Assembly: GCF_000515215.1 (NCBI RefSeq)
Contig: NZ_KI911557.1
Span: 5,017,741 to 5,081,740 of the forward strand
From: Methylomonas sp. 11b
GTDB taxonomy: Bacteria > Pseudomonadota > Gammaproteobacteria > Methylococcales > Methylomonadaceae
DNA: 64,000 nucleotides
Direction of reading: 5' to 3'
The notes beneath the pieces were generated by a model. It was not told where the DNA came from and searched no databases. It saw only the letters and a program-made list of their open reading frames with translations. Numbering within the stretch: the stretch's first letter is position 1; each line of letters opens with the position of its first letter. Position numbers and translations under genes: made by a program. This document shows, piece after piece, positions 27,818-36,018 of this stretch.

Positions 27818-29425
27818 ATGGGTTTTTATCAAAAAAATAACTATTTAGCAATCTTTGTCAGTGGTTTATGTATTCTGTCTTTAATTGTTTGGCGTGATAT
27901 GCCTTATTATCCTGATGAGATCGCTCTGCAGTTTAGTTCAGGGAGGTATATTCAAGACCATGGCATGGGGCACGGGTTATACGTGCTTTGTCCATCGTGG
28001 CAACAAGAAACTCCATTGTTACTTGAGTTTCCGGCATGGGTTTTATCGGTTGTCATGCTTAACATGTCTCCTGTGTATTTTAGATTTATCCCTTTGTTAG
28101 TCACTTTGGCGATAGTTTTAACTGCCATATACAGAGTCGCAAAATTAAGTAATCATTATTCCGCGACAATTATTACAACAGCATTTATAGGTGTTGCGGG
28201 GTCCGGGTTAGTTATGGCTAGGCCAGAGTTTTTACATTTATTTAATCTTTTCTTTTGCTTGTTAGCCTTTATTGTGTGCTCTGAGCGAAATTATCGAGAG
28301 TCATCTATTTGTCTTATAACCTTGATGGGGTTGATAATTAGTGCTTGGCTTTCTATTTTTGTACATATTCAAGGGATTTTGTTTGTCCCGCTTACGTTCG
28401 TATTGTGTTTGTATTTGTTATCTTATTTTCCTAACAAGAAAATAACATGGTCAATTGTTGGTATATACTTTAGTAGTATTACTCTGTCGGCTATATTTTA
28501 CTCCAAGCAGAGGTTGATGTGTCCAAATTATCCTAATATCGAGAATTTTTTTGCCTCATTGACAATCGATTTCGATTTGGTTTTATCAAAAGGAGTGCTT
28601 AAATGGTTGATTGATGGTTTTATAGGATATTCACAACCTTTCTTATATAATGCTAGTTATACTATAGGCTATTTGCCTCCTGTTAGTGAAGGCTCGGTTG
28701 GTATATCGGTTCTAAATTTTCTAATAAGATTTATATTGTTTTTTAATTTGGTGGCTGTTTTTGTTATTTTAATATATAGCTTATCAATATTTTTATGTAA
28801 AATTATTTTTAGTCTGCGGAATGGAAAAGTTAATGCCTTGAGTTTTAATTATTTTTGTAGTTTTCTGCTGATTCTGGCTATTTTCCCTATTGTTTTTTTA
28901 TACTTTTATGATGCGGCTCATAATTTTTATAGAACATTTTTCTTGAATGTAATCACATCAGTTATACTTGGGTTGGTGCTGGCAAATAATGTGAATCAGT
29001 CTTTTTTAAAATTTGTTAAGTTCTATTCATTTTTCTGTATGTTTGTTGTTATTGCATCGTTATTGGTGAACTATAAAATTTTTACAAAGCAATTGATAGA
29101 AGGCTTTGAGGGGCCGTCAATTGCATTGAAAAACTTAAATAATATAAATGCCGATGTGGTTGCCATGGCAAGTCTGTGCGATATAGATTTGGATAAAGGG
29201 CGTATCATTGTTGATGATTTAGTCTACGATAGTTTGAAACGTTTTCCCATATTATTCCCTATTACATATCTTGACTTACAAGGGCAGTTGATCGGAACTG
29301 GAACTTTAAGTGTGCTTGACGTTGCAAAGCCTAACGCAATTATTGCTCGTTGTGGGTATGTTCAGCATGCTAATATTCCTTACACGCATGTTCAAAATGG
29401 CTTATGTTGCGCAAAGCTTATTTAG
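27818..29425 (+). CDS. Multi-span membrane protein, GT39/GT-C-like, unassigned
   Basis: 535 residues from the ATG at 27818 (an upstream TTG at 27785 adds eleven polar residues). About ten to twelve membrane spans. The first periplasmic loop has YYPDEIALQF, an acidic pair at the place where GT-C transferases keep catalytic Asp/Glu. It could be a glycosyltransferase or the missing Wzy polymerase. Extremely AT-rich: only 11 of 60 bases at 28741-28800 are G or C. Confidence 0.55.
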   Translation: MGFYQKNNYLAIFVSGLCILSLIVWRDMPYYPDEIALQFSSGRYIQDHGMGHGLYVLCPSWQQETPLLLEFPAWVLSVVMLNMSPVYFRFIPLLVTLAIVLTAIYRVAKLSNHYSATIITTAFIGVAGSGLVMARPEFLHLFNLFFCLLAFIVCSERNYRESSICLITLMGLIISAWLSIFVHIQGILFVPLTFVLCLYLLSYFPNKKITWSIVGIYFSSITLSAIFYSKQRLMCPNYPNIENFFASLTIDFDLVLSKGVLKWLIDGFIGYSQPFLYNASYTIGYLPPVSEGSVGISVLNFLIRFILFFNLVAVFVILIYSLSIFLCKIIFSLRNGKVNALSFNYFCSFLLILAIFPIVFLYFYDAAHNFYRTFFLNVITSVILGLVLANNVNQSFLKFVKFYSFFCMFVVIASLLVNYKIFTKQLIEGFEGPSIALKNLNNINADVVAMASLCDIDLDKGRIIVDDLVYDSLKRFPILFPITYLDLQGQLIGTGTLSVLDVAKPNAIIARCGYVQHANIPYTHVQNGLCCAKLI

Positions 29426-29543
29426 GGATTCTGTACACCGAATTCTATTTATAAAATTATTTGATAATGTAAAATAGTATGCGGTGCATGACATTGCTCA
29501 ATGTAAACACACATATATTTTATTATTCTACTGTGACTTTAAA

Positions 29544-30233
29544 GTGAAAAAAGTAGCTATTCTTCAATCGAACTATATTCCGTGGAAGGGTTACTTCGAT
29601 ATTATCGCGGCTGTTGATGAGTTTATTCTCTATGATGATATGCAGTTTACTAAGAATGATTGGCGAAATCGCAATAAGATTAAGACACCCAAAGGTGTCG
29701 AGTGGCTTACTGTTCCAGTGGGGCAGGGAATAAGTCGACGAATTCGCGATGTGGAAATGTCGAACAGTTTATGGCAGCACAAGCATTGGAAAACACTAGC
29801 AGCAAATTACAGAAGGGCGCCGTTTTTTTTTGAGATTTCTTCATTGTTGGAGCCAATTTATTTAGGGCAAAATCACCTGAATTTGTCAGTGTTTAATAGA
29901 ACTCTCATCGAGGCTATTTGTGGTTACCTTAATATCGATACGGTTATCAAAAATTCTTGGGACTACACTATAGGAGATGGAAAAACTGAGCGTCTTGTTA
30001 GCTTATGTTTGCAATCAAACGCGTGTGAATATTTCTCTGGGCCCTCTGCAATTGACTACATCAAACAAGAATTTTTCATAAAAGAGGGTATCAATGTTAG
30101 TTGGATTAATTACGATGGTTATCCTGAATATCCGCAGTTGTGGGGGGAGTTTTGTCATGGAGTTTCAATAGTTGATTTATTGTTTAACTGTGGTCAAAAC
30201 TCTTCGCGCTATATGAAATTCGTAGCAAAGTAA
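29544..30233 (+). CDS. WbqC-family protein
   Basis: 229 residues from the GTG at 29544; WbqC proteins begin with this KKVAILQSNYIPWKGYFD pattern, so the longer frame from 29484 (20 extra residues) is not preferred. Other marks: FILYDDMQFTKNDWRNRNKIK and an SGPSA block near residue 179. WbqC genes occur in O-antigen loci, but their reaction is not settled; a role in modifying an amino or acyl sugar is commonly assumed. Confidence 0.85.
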   Translation: MKKVAILQSNYIPWKGYFDIIAAVDEFILYDDMQFTKNDWRNRNKIKTPKGVEWLTVPVGQGISRRIRDVEMSNSLWQHKHWKTLAANYRRAPFFFEISSLLEPIYLGQNHLNLSVFNRTLIEAICGYLNIDTVIKNSWDYTIGDGKTERLVSLCLQSNACEYFSGPSAIDYIKQEFFIKEGINVSWINYDGYPEYPQLWGEFCHGVSIVDLLFNCGQNSSRYMKFVAK

Positions 30234-30272
30234 TAGGCTGTTTTAGTATATGGCGTGGAGTATATTTAAATT

Positions 30273-31091
30273 ATGAAAAATATCGATGTAAGCAATAAGG
30301 AATTACTTGCTAGTGCAGAAGTAGCAGAGCATATATACCAAATTCAAACACGTGGTTATAGTGAACTCCCCGATTTTCTTAGTAAGGAAGAGGTAAATAT
30401 TCTTAGGACTTCCATGGAGTGCGCAATCAGTGAGTTTAAACCGATTGAAGGAGTTGAGAGAAGCTTTCTGGACCGCTACCAAATACATGACTTGATTAAC
30501 CGAGACATCAACTATGGCCGTCTCTTGGAGGACCCACGCCTGCAGCAGTTAATCGCCCCTCATTTAGGTGAACATTGGATCATGTACGCGGCGACGTCAT
30601 CGTCGATTCCACCGCATGGAAGCAATTACTCAAGCCGATTGCATGTTGATTGTCCTCGTTTTCATCCGGGGTATATCTTTAACATGGGGTTGATTTGGGT
30701 GCTTGATGATTACACGTTTGATAACGGTGGGGCGCTCAAGATTTTGCCTGGCTCACAGCATTCGGACATCAATCCTGGGCTAGATTTCTTTGAGAAGCAC
30801 TGTATTCAGGTGGATTGTAAGGCCGGGTCGCTGTTGTTATTCAATGCGAGGATTTATCATCGTACATTTGAAAACACCACCGATCACTGGAATCACTCGA
30901 TGACACTCAATGCATGTAGGTCTTTCATGAAGCCCCGCATGGATTGGGTGCGTTTCATACCGAATGAGATTAGTTGTCAATTAAACGCTCAGGCGAGAAG
31001 GCTGATCGGGTTTGACACCCGGTTGCCGACCAACCTGGAAGAGTTTTTCCTGCCGGAAGAGCAGCGTTTGTACAAGGCGAATCAGGGGTAA
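30273..31091 (+). CDS. Phytanoyl-CoA-dioxygenase (PhyH)-like protein
   Basis: 272 residues, 2-oxoglutarate/Fe(II) oxygenase fold. Candidate iron ligands are H124 and D126 (LHVDCPRF) and H196 (IYHRTFENT); GGALKILPGSQHS at 152-164 is typical of PhyH. Likely hydroxylates a small molecule such as an acyl or sugar group in the surface polymer. Base composition rises within the gene, from AT-rich at the 5' end to GC-richer at the 3' end. Confidence 0.85.
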   Translation: MKNIDVSNKELLASAEVAEHIYQIQTRGYSELPDFLSKEEVNILRTSMECAISEFKPIEGVERSFLDRYQIHDLINRDINYGRLLEDPRLQQLIAPHLGEHWIMYAATSSSIPPHGSNYSSRLHVDCPRFHPGYIFNMGLIWVLDDYTFDNGGALKILPGSQHSDINPGLDFFEKHCIQVDCKAGSLLLFNARIYHRTFENTTDHWNHSMTLNACRSFMKPRMDWVRFIPNEISCQLNAQARRLIGFDTRLPTNLEEFFLPEEQRLYKANQG

Positions 31092-31094
31092 GCG

Positions 31095-32048
31095 ATGCCG
31101 GGTTTAGTGGAAATCAGTGTCGTGATTCCCGTGTACAACAACGTTGCTGCGTTGCGGGAACTGACAGAGCGCCTGCTGGCGACCCTCGGACAATGCTCCC
31201 GTGGCTATGAGATTATCTACATCAACGACGGTAGCCGCGATAACTCGCTTGCCATCCTGAAGGAACTTGCCGCGGAAACGCCTGCGGTCAAGGTCGTCAA
31301 CCTGTCGAGAAACTTCGGCCAGCATCCGGCGATTTGTGCTGGTTTCGAACATGCTTCAGGGGAGATCACCATCCTCATGGATGCCGACCTGCAGGACAGG
31401 CCGGAAGACATTGTCGAGCTGGTGCAAAAGCTGCGTGCGGAAGACGCCGACATTGCTTACACCATCAAGCAGTCCACGGACAGGAAAATGACAAGCCGGT
31501 TGACTTCGACGCTCTACCACTACGTCTTCGCCCGCATTGTAAAAACCAACGTGCCGCTGAACATCGGGACGTTCCGGGCCTTCAACCGCAAGTTCCTGGA
31601 GGCCGTGTTGCAGTTCAGGGAAGTCAACGTTCTCTACGGACCGCTCATGTTCTTCATGGGGTTCAAATCCTGTTTTCTGGAGCTCCCCTATCATGATCGG
31701 CCGCATGGCAAGAGTTCCTACACCTTCAGGAAACGCCTGCAACTGGCGGTTGACTCCCTCATCAGCTACACCGATGTGCCACACAGGCTCTCCATGATGT
31801 TCGGCGTGATCCTGCTGCTTGGCAGCCTGCTGTATGGGCTGGTCGTCACGCTGCAGTATTTGCTGTTCGGGGCCTCGCTGCCCGGCGGCAGCACGCTGAT
31901 TCTGCTGGTGCTTTGCCTGACCCTGGGCAGCGTCATGATGACCCTGGGGGTGATCGGTAGCTACGTGTTCCGCGTGTATCAGGAAGTGCTGCACCGCCCC
32001 AGATATCTGGTGCAGGAAAGAATCAATGTTTCCCGGGTACGGGATTAA
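31095..32048 (+). CDS. DPM/ArnC-like glycosyltransferase with membrane anchor
   Basis: 317 residues. GT2 domain with SVVIPVYNNVAAL near the start, YINDGSRDNS, and the DxD block MDADLQDRPED; two C-terminal spans (about 233-258 and 265-292). Family role: attaches a sugar to undecaprenyl phosphate. First gene of a GC-richer cassette; codon use (CTG, GCC, ATC) differs sharply from the AT-rich genes before it. Probably the partner of the aminotransferase and the ArnE-like protein downstream. Confidence 0.9.
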   Translation: MPGLVEISVVIPVYNNVAALRELTERLLATLGQCSRGYEIIYINDGSRDNSLAILKELAAETPAVKVVNLSRNFGQHPAICAGFEHASGEITILMDADLQDRPEDIVELVQKLRAEDADIAYTIKQSTDRKMTSRLTSTLYHYVFARIVKTNVPLNIGTFRAFNRKFLEAVLQFREVNVLYGPLMFFMGFKSCFLELPYHDRPHGKSSYTFRKRLQLAVDSLISYTDVPHRLSMMFGVILLLGSLLYGLVVTLQYLLFGASLPGGSTLILLVLCLTLGSVMMTLGVIGSYVFRVYQEVLHRPRYLVQERINVSRVRD

Positions 32049-32071
32049 GAATTAACTGAGAGGTTTTAACC

Positions 32072-32926
32072 ATGAGTCAGACCACGGTAAGCAGGGAAGA
32101 GGCGATCAATGCCAACATTTACGTCCATGCGTTTCTCGCCAACGCGGGTGAATACAACAAGAGCCCGCATTTTCGTCCCGAAAACCAGGAAAAGGTGCGC
32201 AATATCCTGCTGCGGCTGACTGCTGCCTGCCGCGAGAAAAACAAGGTGATCGATTTCGGTTGCGGCACCGGCTTCATGATTCACCTGATGCATGACCTGT
32301 TCGGCGAAGTGCATGGCGTGGATATTACCCAAGACATGATGAAGCAGGTAGACCTGAGTTCAGGCAATGTGACCTTGCATGAAAGTATGGCCGAAAGCAC
32401 GCCATTTTCTGCTGATACGTTTGATTTCGCCACGGCGTACTCCTTCATGGATCATTTGGTCGATTACCGCGCATTTCTTCAGGAGGCATATCGCGTGCTG
32501 AAAAAAGGCGGGGTGTTCTACTCCGACCTCAACCCCAATCGCGACTTCATCATGGCGATTGCCGGGGCCGAAAAGCTCGCCGGCGGGGTATTGCCGATCA
32601 CCCCGATCGTTCATCGCGAGATTCAGGGTGCATTGCATAACGGCGAGCACTATGAAGAGCACTACGGCATGAACGCCGAGTTGCTGGAAAAGGCGGAGCC
32701 GATCAAGACCCATGACAAGGGCTTCAGTGCTGTGGAAGTGCTGGAGGCCGCGCGAGCCATCGGTTTTTCGGATTGCCGCGTCGAATTCGAATGGTTCCTC
32801 GGCCAGGCCAAGGTGATGCACGAGCAGTCCCGTGCGGATGCCGATACGGTAGAGCAGTATCTGAACGCCGTCCTGCCGGTGTCGTCACACCTGTTCAAAT
32901 ACCTGCGGTTCGTTTTCGTCAAATAA
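32072..32926 (+). CDS. Class I SAM-dependent methyltransferase
   Basis: 284 residues; GAGAGG SD before the ATG. SAM-binding motif I VIDFGCGTG at 59-67, acidic post-I (GVDITQDMM), then FDFATAYSFMDHL and a VLKKGGVFYSDLNP block. Substrate unknown; most likely a sugar or aminosugar intermediate of this cassette. Overlaps the next gene by one base. Confidence 0.88.
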   Translation: MSQTTVSREEAINANIYVHAFLANAGEYNKSPHFRPENQEKVRNILLRLTAACREKNKVIDFGCGTGFMIHLMHDLFGEVHGVDITQDMMKQVDLSSGNVTLHESMAESTPFSADTFDFATAYSFMDHLVDYRAFLQEAYRVLKKGGVFYSDLNPNRDFIMAIAGAEKLAGGVLPITPIVHREIQGALHNGEHYEEHYGMNAELLEKAEPIKTHDKGFSAVEVLEAARAIGFSDCRVEFEWFLGQAKVMHEQSRADADTVEQYLNAVLPVSSHLFKYLRFVFVK

Positions 32927-33594
32927 TGACCAGGCCACTGGTGATTTTCGGCGCGGGGTCGCTGGCCCGGTTGGCCCATTACTACGCCACCCACGAAATG
33001 GGGTTGCGGGTGCTGGGGTTTGTCGTGGATGCCGACAGAAAAAATATCGATACATGTTGCGGTTTGCCCGTGTTCAGTTGGGAGGCGTGCCCGGCGCAAC
33101 ACCCTCCGGCCTCAACGTCGATGTACGTTGCCGTTGGCTACCGCGAAATGCGCCAGCGCCAACGCTTGTTCGACCGTGCCAAGGCCGCCGGATATGGTTT
33201 GCAGAACATCGTCTCCACCTCGGGATTCTTAGCGGCAACCGTACAAATGGGAGAAAACAATTTCATCATGCCCGGCGCGGTCGTGGAACCCGGGGTGCGA
33301 CTGGGGAACAACAACGTCGTGTGGTCCAACACCACGCTTTGCCATGACACCGTCGTCGGCCACCACAACTTCTTTGCCAGCAACGTGACCGTGGGTGGGG
33401 AAGTCACAGTCGGTGACCGCTGCTTTTTCGGATTCACCTCGACGGTTGTACATCAGCGTCGTGTTGGTGACGACGTGCTGTTGGCGGCCCAGTCACTCCT
33501 GCTTGACGATGGCGAGCCTCTGGGTTGGTACCAGGGCGTGCCGGCGAAGCGGGTAGAAAGTATCTCTGAACAGACGGGAGTTTGCGTGAAATGA
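32926..33594 (+). CDS. NeuD-like sugar O/N-acyltransferase (left-handed beta-helix)
   Basis: 222 residues from the ATG at 32926, which shares a base with the preceding stop; the longer frame from 32773 is an artefact. N-terminal PglD/NeuD-type nucleotide-binding part (VIFGAGSLARL), then hexapeptide repeats (GAVVEPGVRLGNNNVVWSNT...) from about residue 118. Such enzymes acetylate 4-amino sugars or sialic-acid-like sugars with acetyl-CoA; with a WecE-type aminotransferase in the same cassette, N-acylation of the 4-amino group is likely. Confidence 0.85.
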   Translation: MTRPLVIFGAGSLARLAHYYATHEMGLRVLGFVVDADRKNIDTCCGLPVFSWEACPAQHPPASTSMYVAVGYREMRQRQRLFDRAKAAGYGLQNIVSTSGFLAATVQMGENNFIMPGAVVEPGVRLGNNNVVWSNTTLCHDTVVGHHNFFASNVTVGGEVTVGDRCFFGFTSTVVHQRRVGDDVLLAAQSLLLDDGEPLGWYQGVPAKRVESISEQTGVCVK

Positions 33595-33959
33595 GGCTGT
33601 TACTTTACGTGCTCCCCGTCGCTTTCCTTGTTGCTTACAGCCAGTTGGTCGTCAAGTGGCGTGCACAATTAGGCGGGGTGGTTTCGCTCGATAAGGATTT
33701 TATCCATAAGTTGGTAGGTTACTTTTCCGATGGATACATTCTCTCTGCCTATGCTACGGCCCTGCTGGGTTCTTTTCTTTGGCTGGTCGTGGTGTCTCGT
33801 ATTCCTCTCTCCATCGGCTTCCCTGTCTATATCGGGGTGACATTCCTCATGGTGATGGTGGGGAGTTGGTTATTTTTGGGTGAGCCTGTCTCGGTCATAA
33901 GAATGGCTGCGGCCACGCTCATTCTTGCGGGTATCGTGCTTGGGGCTACGGAGTCATGA
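33591..33959 (+). CDS. ArnE/EmrE-like small membrane protein
   Basis: 122 residues from the ATG at 33591 (overlaps the acyltransferase stop as ATGA), four membrane spans, SMR/EamA half-unit type. PVYIGVTFLMVMVGSWLFLGEPVS matches the last two spans of ArnE/ArnF-type proteins, which flip undecaprenyl-phosphate-aminoarabinose. Only one subunit is present. Likely flips the lipid-linked sugar made by the glycosyltransferase at 31095. Confidence 0.75.
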   Translation: MRLLLYVLPVAFLVAYSQLVVKWRAQLGGVVSLDKDFIHKLVGYFSDGYILSAYATALLGSFLWLVVVSRIPLSIGFPVYIGVTFLMVMVGSWLFLGEPVSVIRMAAATLILAGIVLGATES

Positions 33960-34837
33960 ACCCCGAAATGGATGAATGGCTCGACAGGCTTCACACAAAG
34001 GTCGCTCACGACGCGCCAGAGCTTTTGGAATTGTTCAACACCTATGCTGGCGAGGCCCGCTTTGGGAGAACCTATATTGAGCCCAATCTCCAGCAATTAA
34101 CGTCCGGTGCACAGATTCTCGAAGTGGGTGCAGGAGCGTTGATCCTGTCGTCCCAACTGGTGCGTGAAGGTTACCGCGTCACCGCCCTTGAGCCGACAGG
34201 CGAGGGTTTTTCGCATTTTGATCGATTGCGTTCGCTGGTCGTGGCGCAGGCGATTGAAGATAAATGCATGCCTGTTTTATTGGAGATTCCAGCGGAATCG
34301 CTCGAAATCAAAAACAGGTTCGACTTTGCGTTTTCCATCAATGTGATGGAGCACGTGGGTAATGTCGAAGCGGTAATCAATAGCGTCTCCCGGAGTCTTG
34401 CCTGTGGAGGGGCCTATCGCTTCGCATGCCCCAACTATATGTTTCCGTACGAGGCGCATTTCAATGTTCCAACGTTGGGTTCAAAAAAATTGACGGAAAA
34501 AGTGTTTCTAAAGTCCATTCGGAACAGAAAAGATTTGCAAGACCCTGAAGGCTTATGGAATTCCTTGAACTGGATTACGGTACCGAAAATAAGAAATGTT
34601 GTAGTGAAGAACAAAGCGTTAAAAGTTTACTTTGGAAAGAAATTGTTCTATCGGATGCTTGAGCGATTGGCTTCAGACCCGATTTTTTCCGCACGTCGGA
34701 CTCCGTGGATGCGCCAAGTTCTCAAGATGGTGGTTGGAAGCGGGCTGCACAAAATCGCAATTTTGATCCCGCCAATTGTTCAGCCTGTGATTGATTGCAC
34801 ATTGGTGCGATCAGAAACCTTGGAGAGTTTTCAGTGA
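33956..34837 (+). CDS. SAM-dependent methyltransferase, second copy in cassette
   Basis: 293 residues; start overlaps the previous stop by 4 bp. Motif I ILEVGAGA at 54-61 and FDFAFSINVMEHVGNVEAV further on. C-terminal third (about 190-293) is basic and hydrophobic and not recognised. Not closely similar to the methyltransferase at 32072. Substrate unknown. Its 3' third is less GC-rich than the genes around it. Confidence 0.85.
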   Translation: MNPEMDEWLDRLHTKVAHDAPELLELFNTYAGEARFGRTYIEPNLQQLTSGAQILEVGAGALILSSQLVREGYRVTALEPTGEGFSHFDRLRSLVVAQAIEDKCMPVLLEIPAESLEIKNRFDFAFSINVMEHVGNVEAVINSVSRSLACGGAYRFACPNYMFPYEAHFNVPTLGSKKLTEKVFLKSIRNRKDLQDPEGLWNSLNWITVPKIRNVVVKNKALKVYFGKKLFYRMLERLASDPIFSARRTPWMRQVLKMVVGSGLHKIAILIPPIVQPVIDCTLVRSETLESFQ

Positions 34838-35967
34838 AAGTCCCTTTCAACAAGCCCTACATGACGGGCAAGGAGCTGTTCTACATCGCCGAGGCCCACT
34901 TCAACAGCATGCTGGCGGGGGATGGCCCGTTCACCAAAAAGTGCCATCGCTGGCTGGAAGAAGAAACAGGCGCGAAAAAAGCCTTGCTGACGCACTCGTG
35001 CACGGCGGCGCTGGAAATAGCGGCGATGCTGGCTGACATCCAGCCGGGCGATGAGGTGATCATGCCTTCGTATACCTTTGTCTCGACCGCCAACGCCTTT
35101 GTGCTGCGCGGCGGGGTACCGGTGTTCGTGGATATTCGTCCGGATACGCTGAACATCGATGAAACCCTGATCGAGGCCGCGATCACCCCCCGGACCAAGG
35201 CCATCGTGCCGGTGCATTACGCCGGGGTGGCATGCGAGATGGATACCATCATGGACATTGCCCGACGCCACAACCTGCTGGTGATCGAAGATGCAGCGCA
35301 GGGGGTGTTTTCCACCTACAAGGGCAAGACGCTGGGCGCCATCGGCCACATGGGCGCGTATTCCTTCCATGAGACCAAGAACGTGATTTCGGGCGAGGGC
35401 GGGGCGCTGCTGATCAACGACGAGCGGTTTGTCGAGCGGGCCGAGATCATCCGAGAGAAAGGCACCAACCGCAGCCAGTTCTTCCGCGGGCAGGTGGATA
35501 AATACACCTGGGTGGATATAGGCTCGTCCTACCTGCCGGGCGAGGTGATCGCCGCCTTCCTGTGGGCGCAACTGGAGGAGGCTGGCAATATAACTAAGCG
35601 TAGGCTATCTATTTGGGAGTCTTACCATCATTCTCTGGCATTGCTTGAAGAAATTGGGAAATTAAGGCGGCCTGTTGTTATGCCAGATCCTTCCCAACAT
35701 AACGCTCATATGTATTATATTTTGGTAGATTCTTTAGTTATTAGAACACACCTAATTAACGAACTGCAAAAACTAGGTATAAATGCAGTATTTCATTATG
35801 TACCGTTGCATTCATCGCCGGCTGGACGCAATTTCGGAAGAGCTAATGGTAAGCTATCAAATACCGGTCAACTGTCAGAACGCTTACTACGTTTGCCTTT
35901 TTGGCTAGGTATCGAAGAAGAGTTGCCCTATATTATTGAGAGTTTGAATAAATTATTGAATTGCTAA
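34834..35967 (+). CDS. WecE-like dTDP-4-keto-6-deoxyhexose aminotransferase (mosaic gene)
   Basis: 377 residues from the GTG at 34834, overlapping the previous stop (GTGA); E. coli WecE is about the same length and also starts close to a PFNKP motif. DegT/DnrJ/EryC1 fold with PLP lysine K182 (SFHETKNVISGEGG) and EDAAQG around 153-158. It should make a dTDP-4-amino-4,6-dideoxy sugar from the RfbB product. At about 35583 (residue ~250) base composition changes abruptly: 42 of 60 bases are G/C in 35521-35580 but 26, 26 and 16 of 60 in the next three blocks. The frame stays open, so it is probably functional. Confidence 0.9.
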   Translation: MKVPFNKPYMTGKELFYIAEAHFNSMLAGDGPFTKKCHRWLEEETGAKKALLTHSCTAALEIAAMLADIQPGDEVIMPSYTFVSTANAFVLRGGVPVFVDIRPDTLNIDETLIEAAITPRTKAIVPVHYAGVACEMDTIMDIARRHNLLVIEDAAQGVFSTYKGKTLGAIGHMGAYSFHETKNVISGEGGALLINDERFVERAEIIREKGTNRSQFFRGQVDKYTWVDIGSSYLPGEVIAAFLWAQLEEAGNITKRRLSIWESYHHSLALLEEIGKLRRPVVMPDPSQHNAHMYYILVDSLVIRTHLINELQKLGINAVFHYVPLHSSPAGRNFGRANGKLSNTGQLSERLLRLPFWLGIEEELPYIIESLNKLLNC

Positions 35968-36018
35968 TCTAGTTATTCCAGAATAATATGTCATACATAA
36001 CTTGAATATTTAAAATAA

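Noticed and set aside
31334..31994. Additional long ORFs in other frames over the GC-rich glycosyltransferase
   Set aside because: High GC lengthens chance ORFs; these lack motifs and oppose or overlap a clear GT2 gene.
32773..32925. Longer start for the NeuD-like acyltransferase
   Set aside because: It overlaps the methyltransferase in another frame; the ATG at 32926 is coupled to the preceding stop and begins the nucleotide-binding motif.
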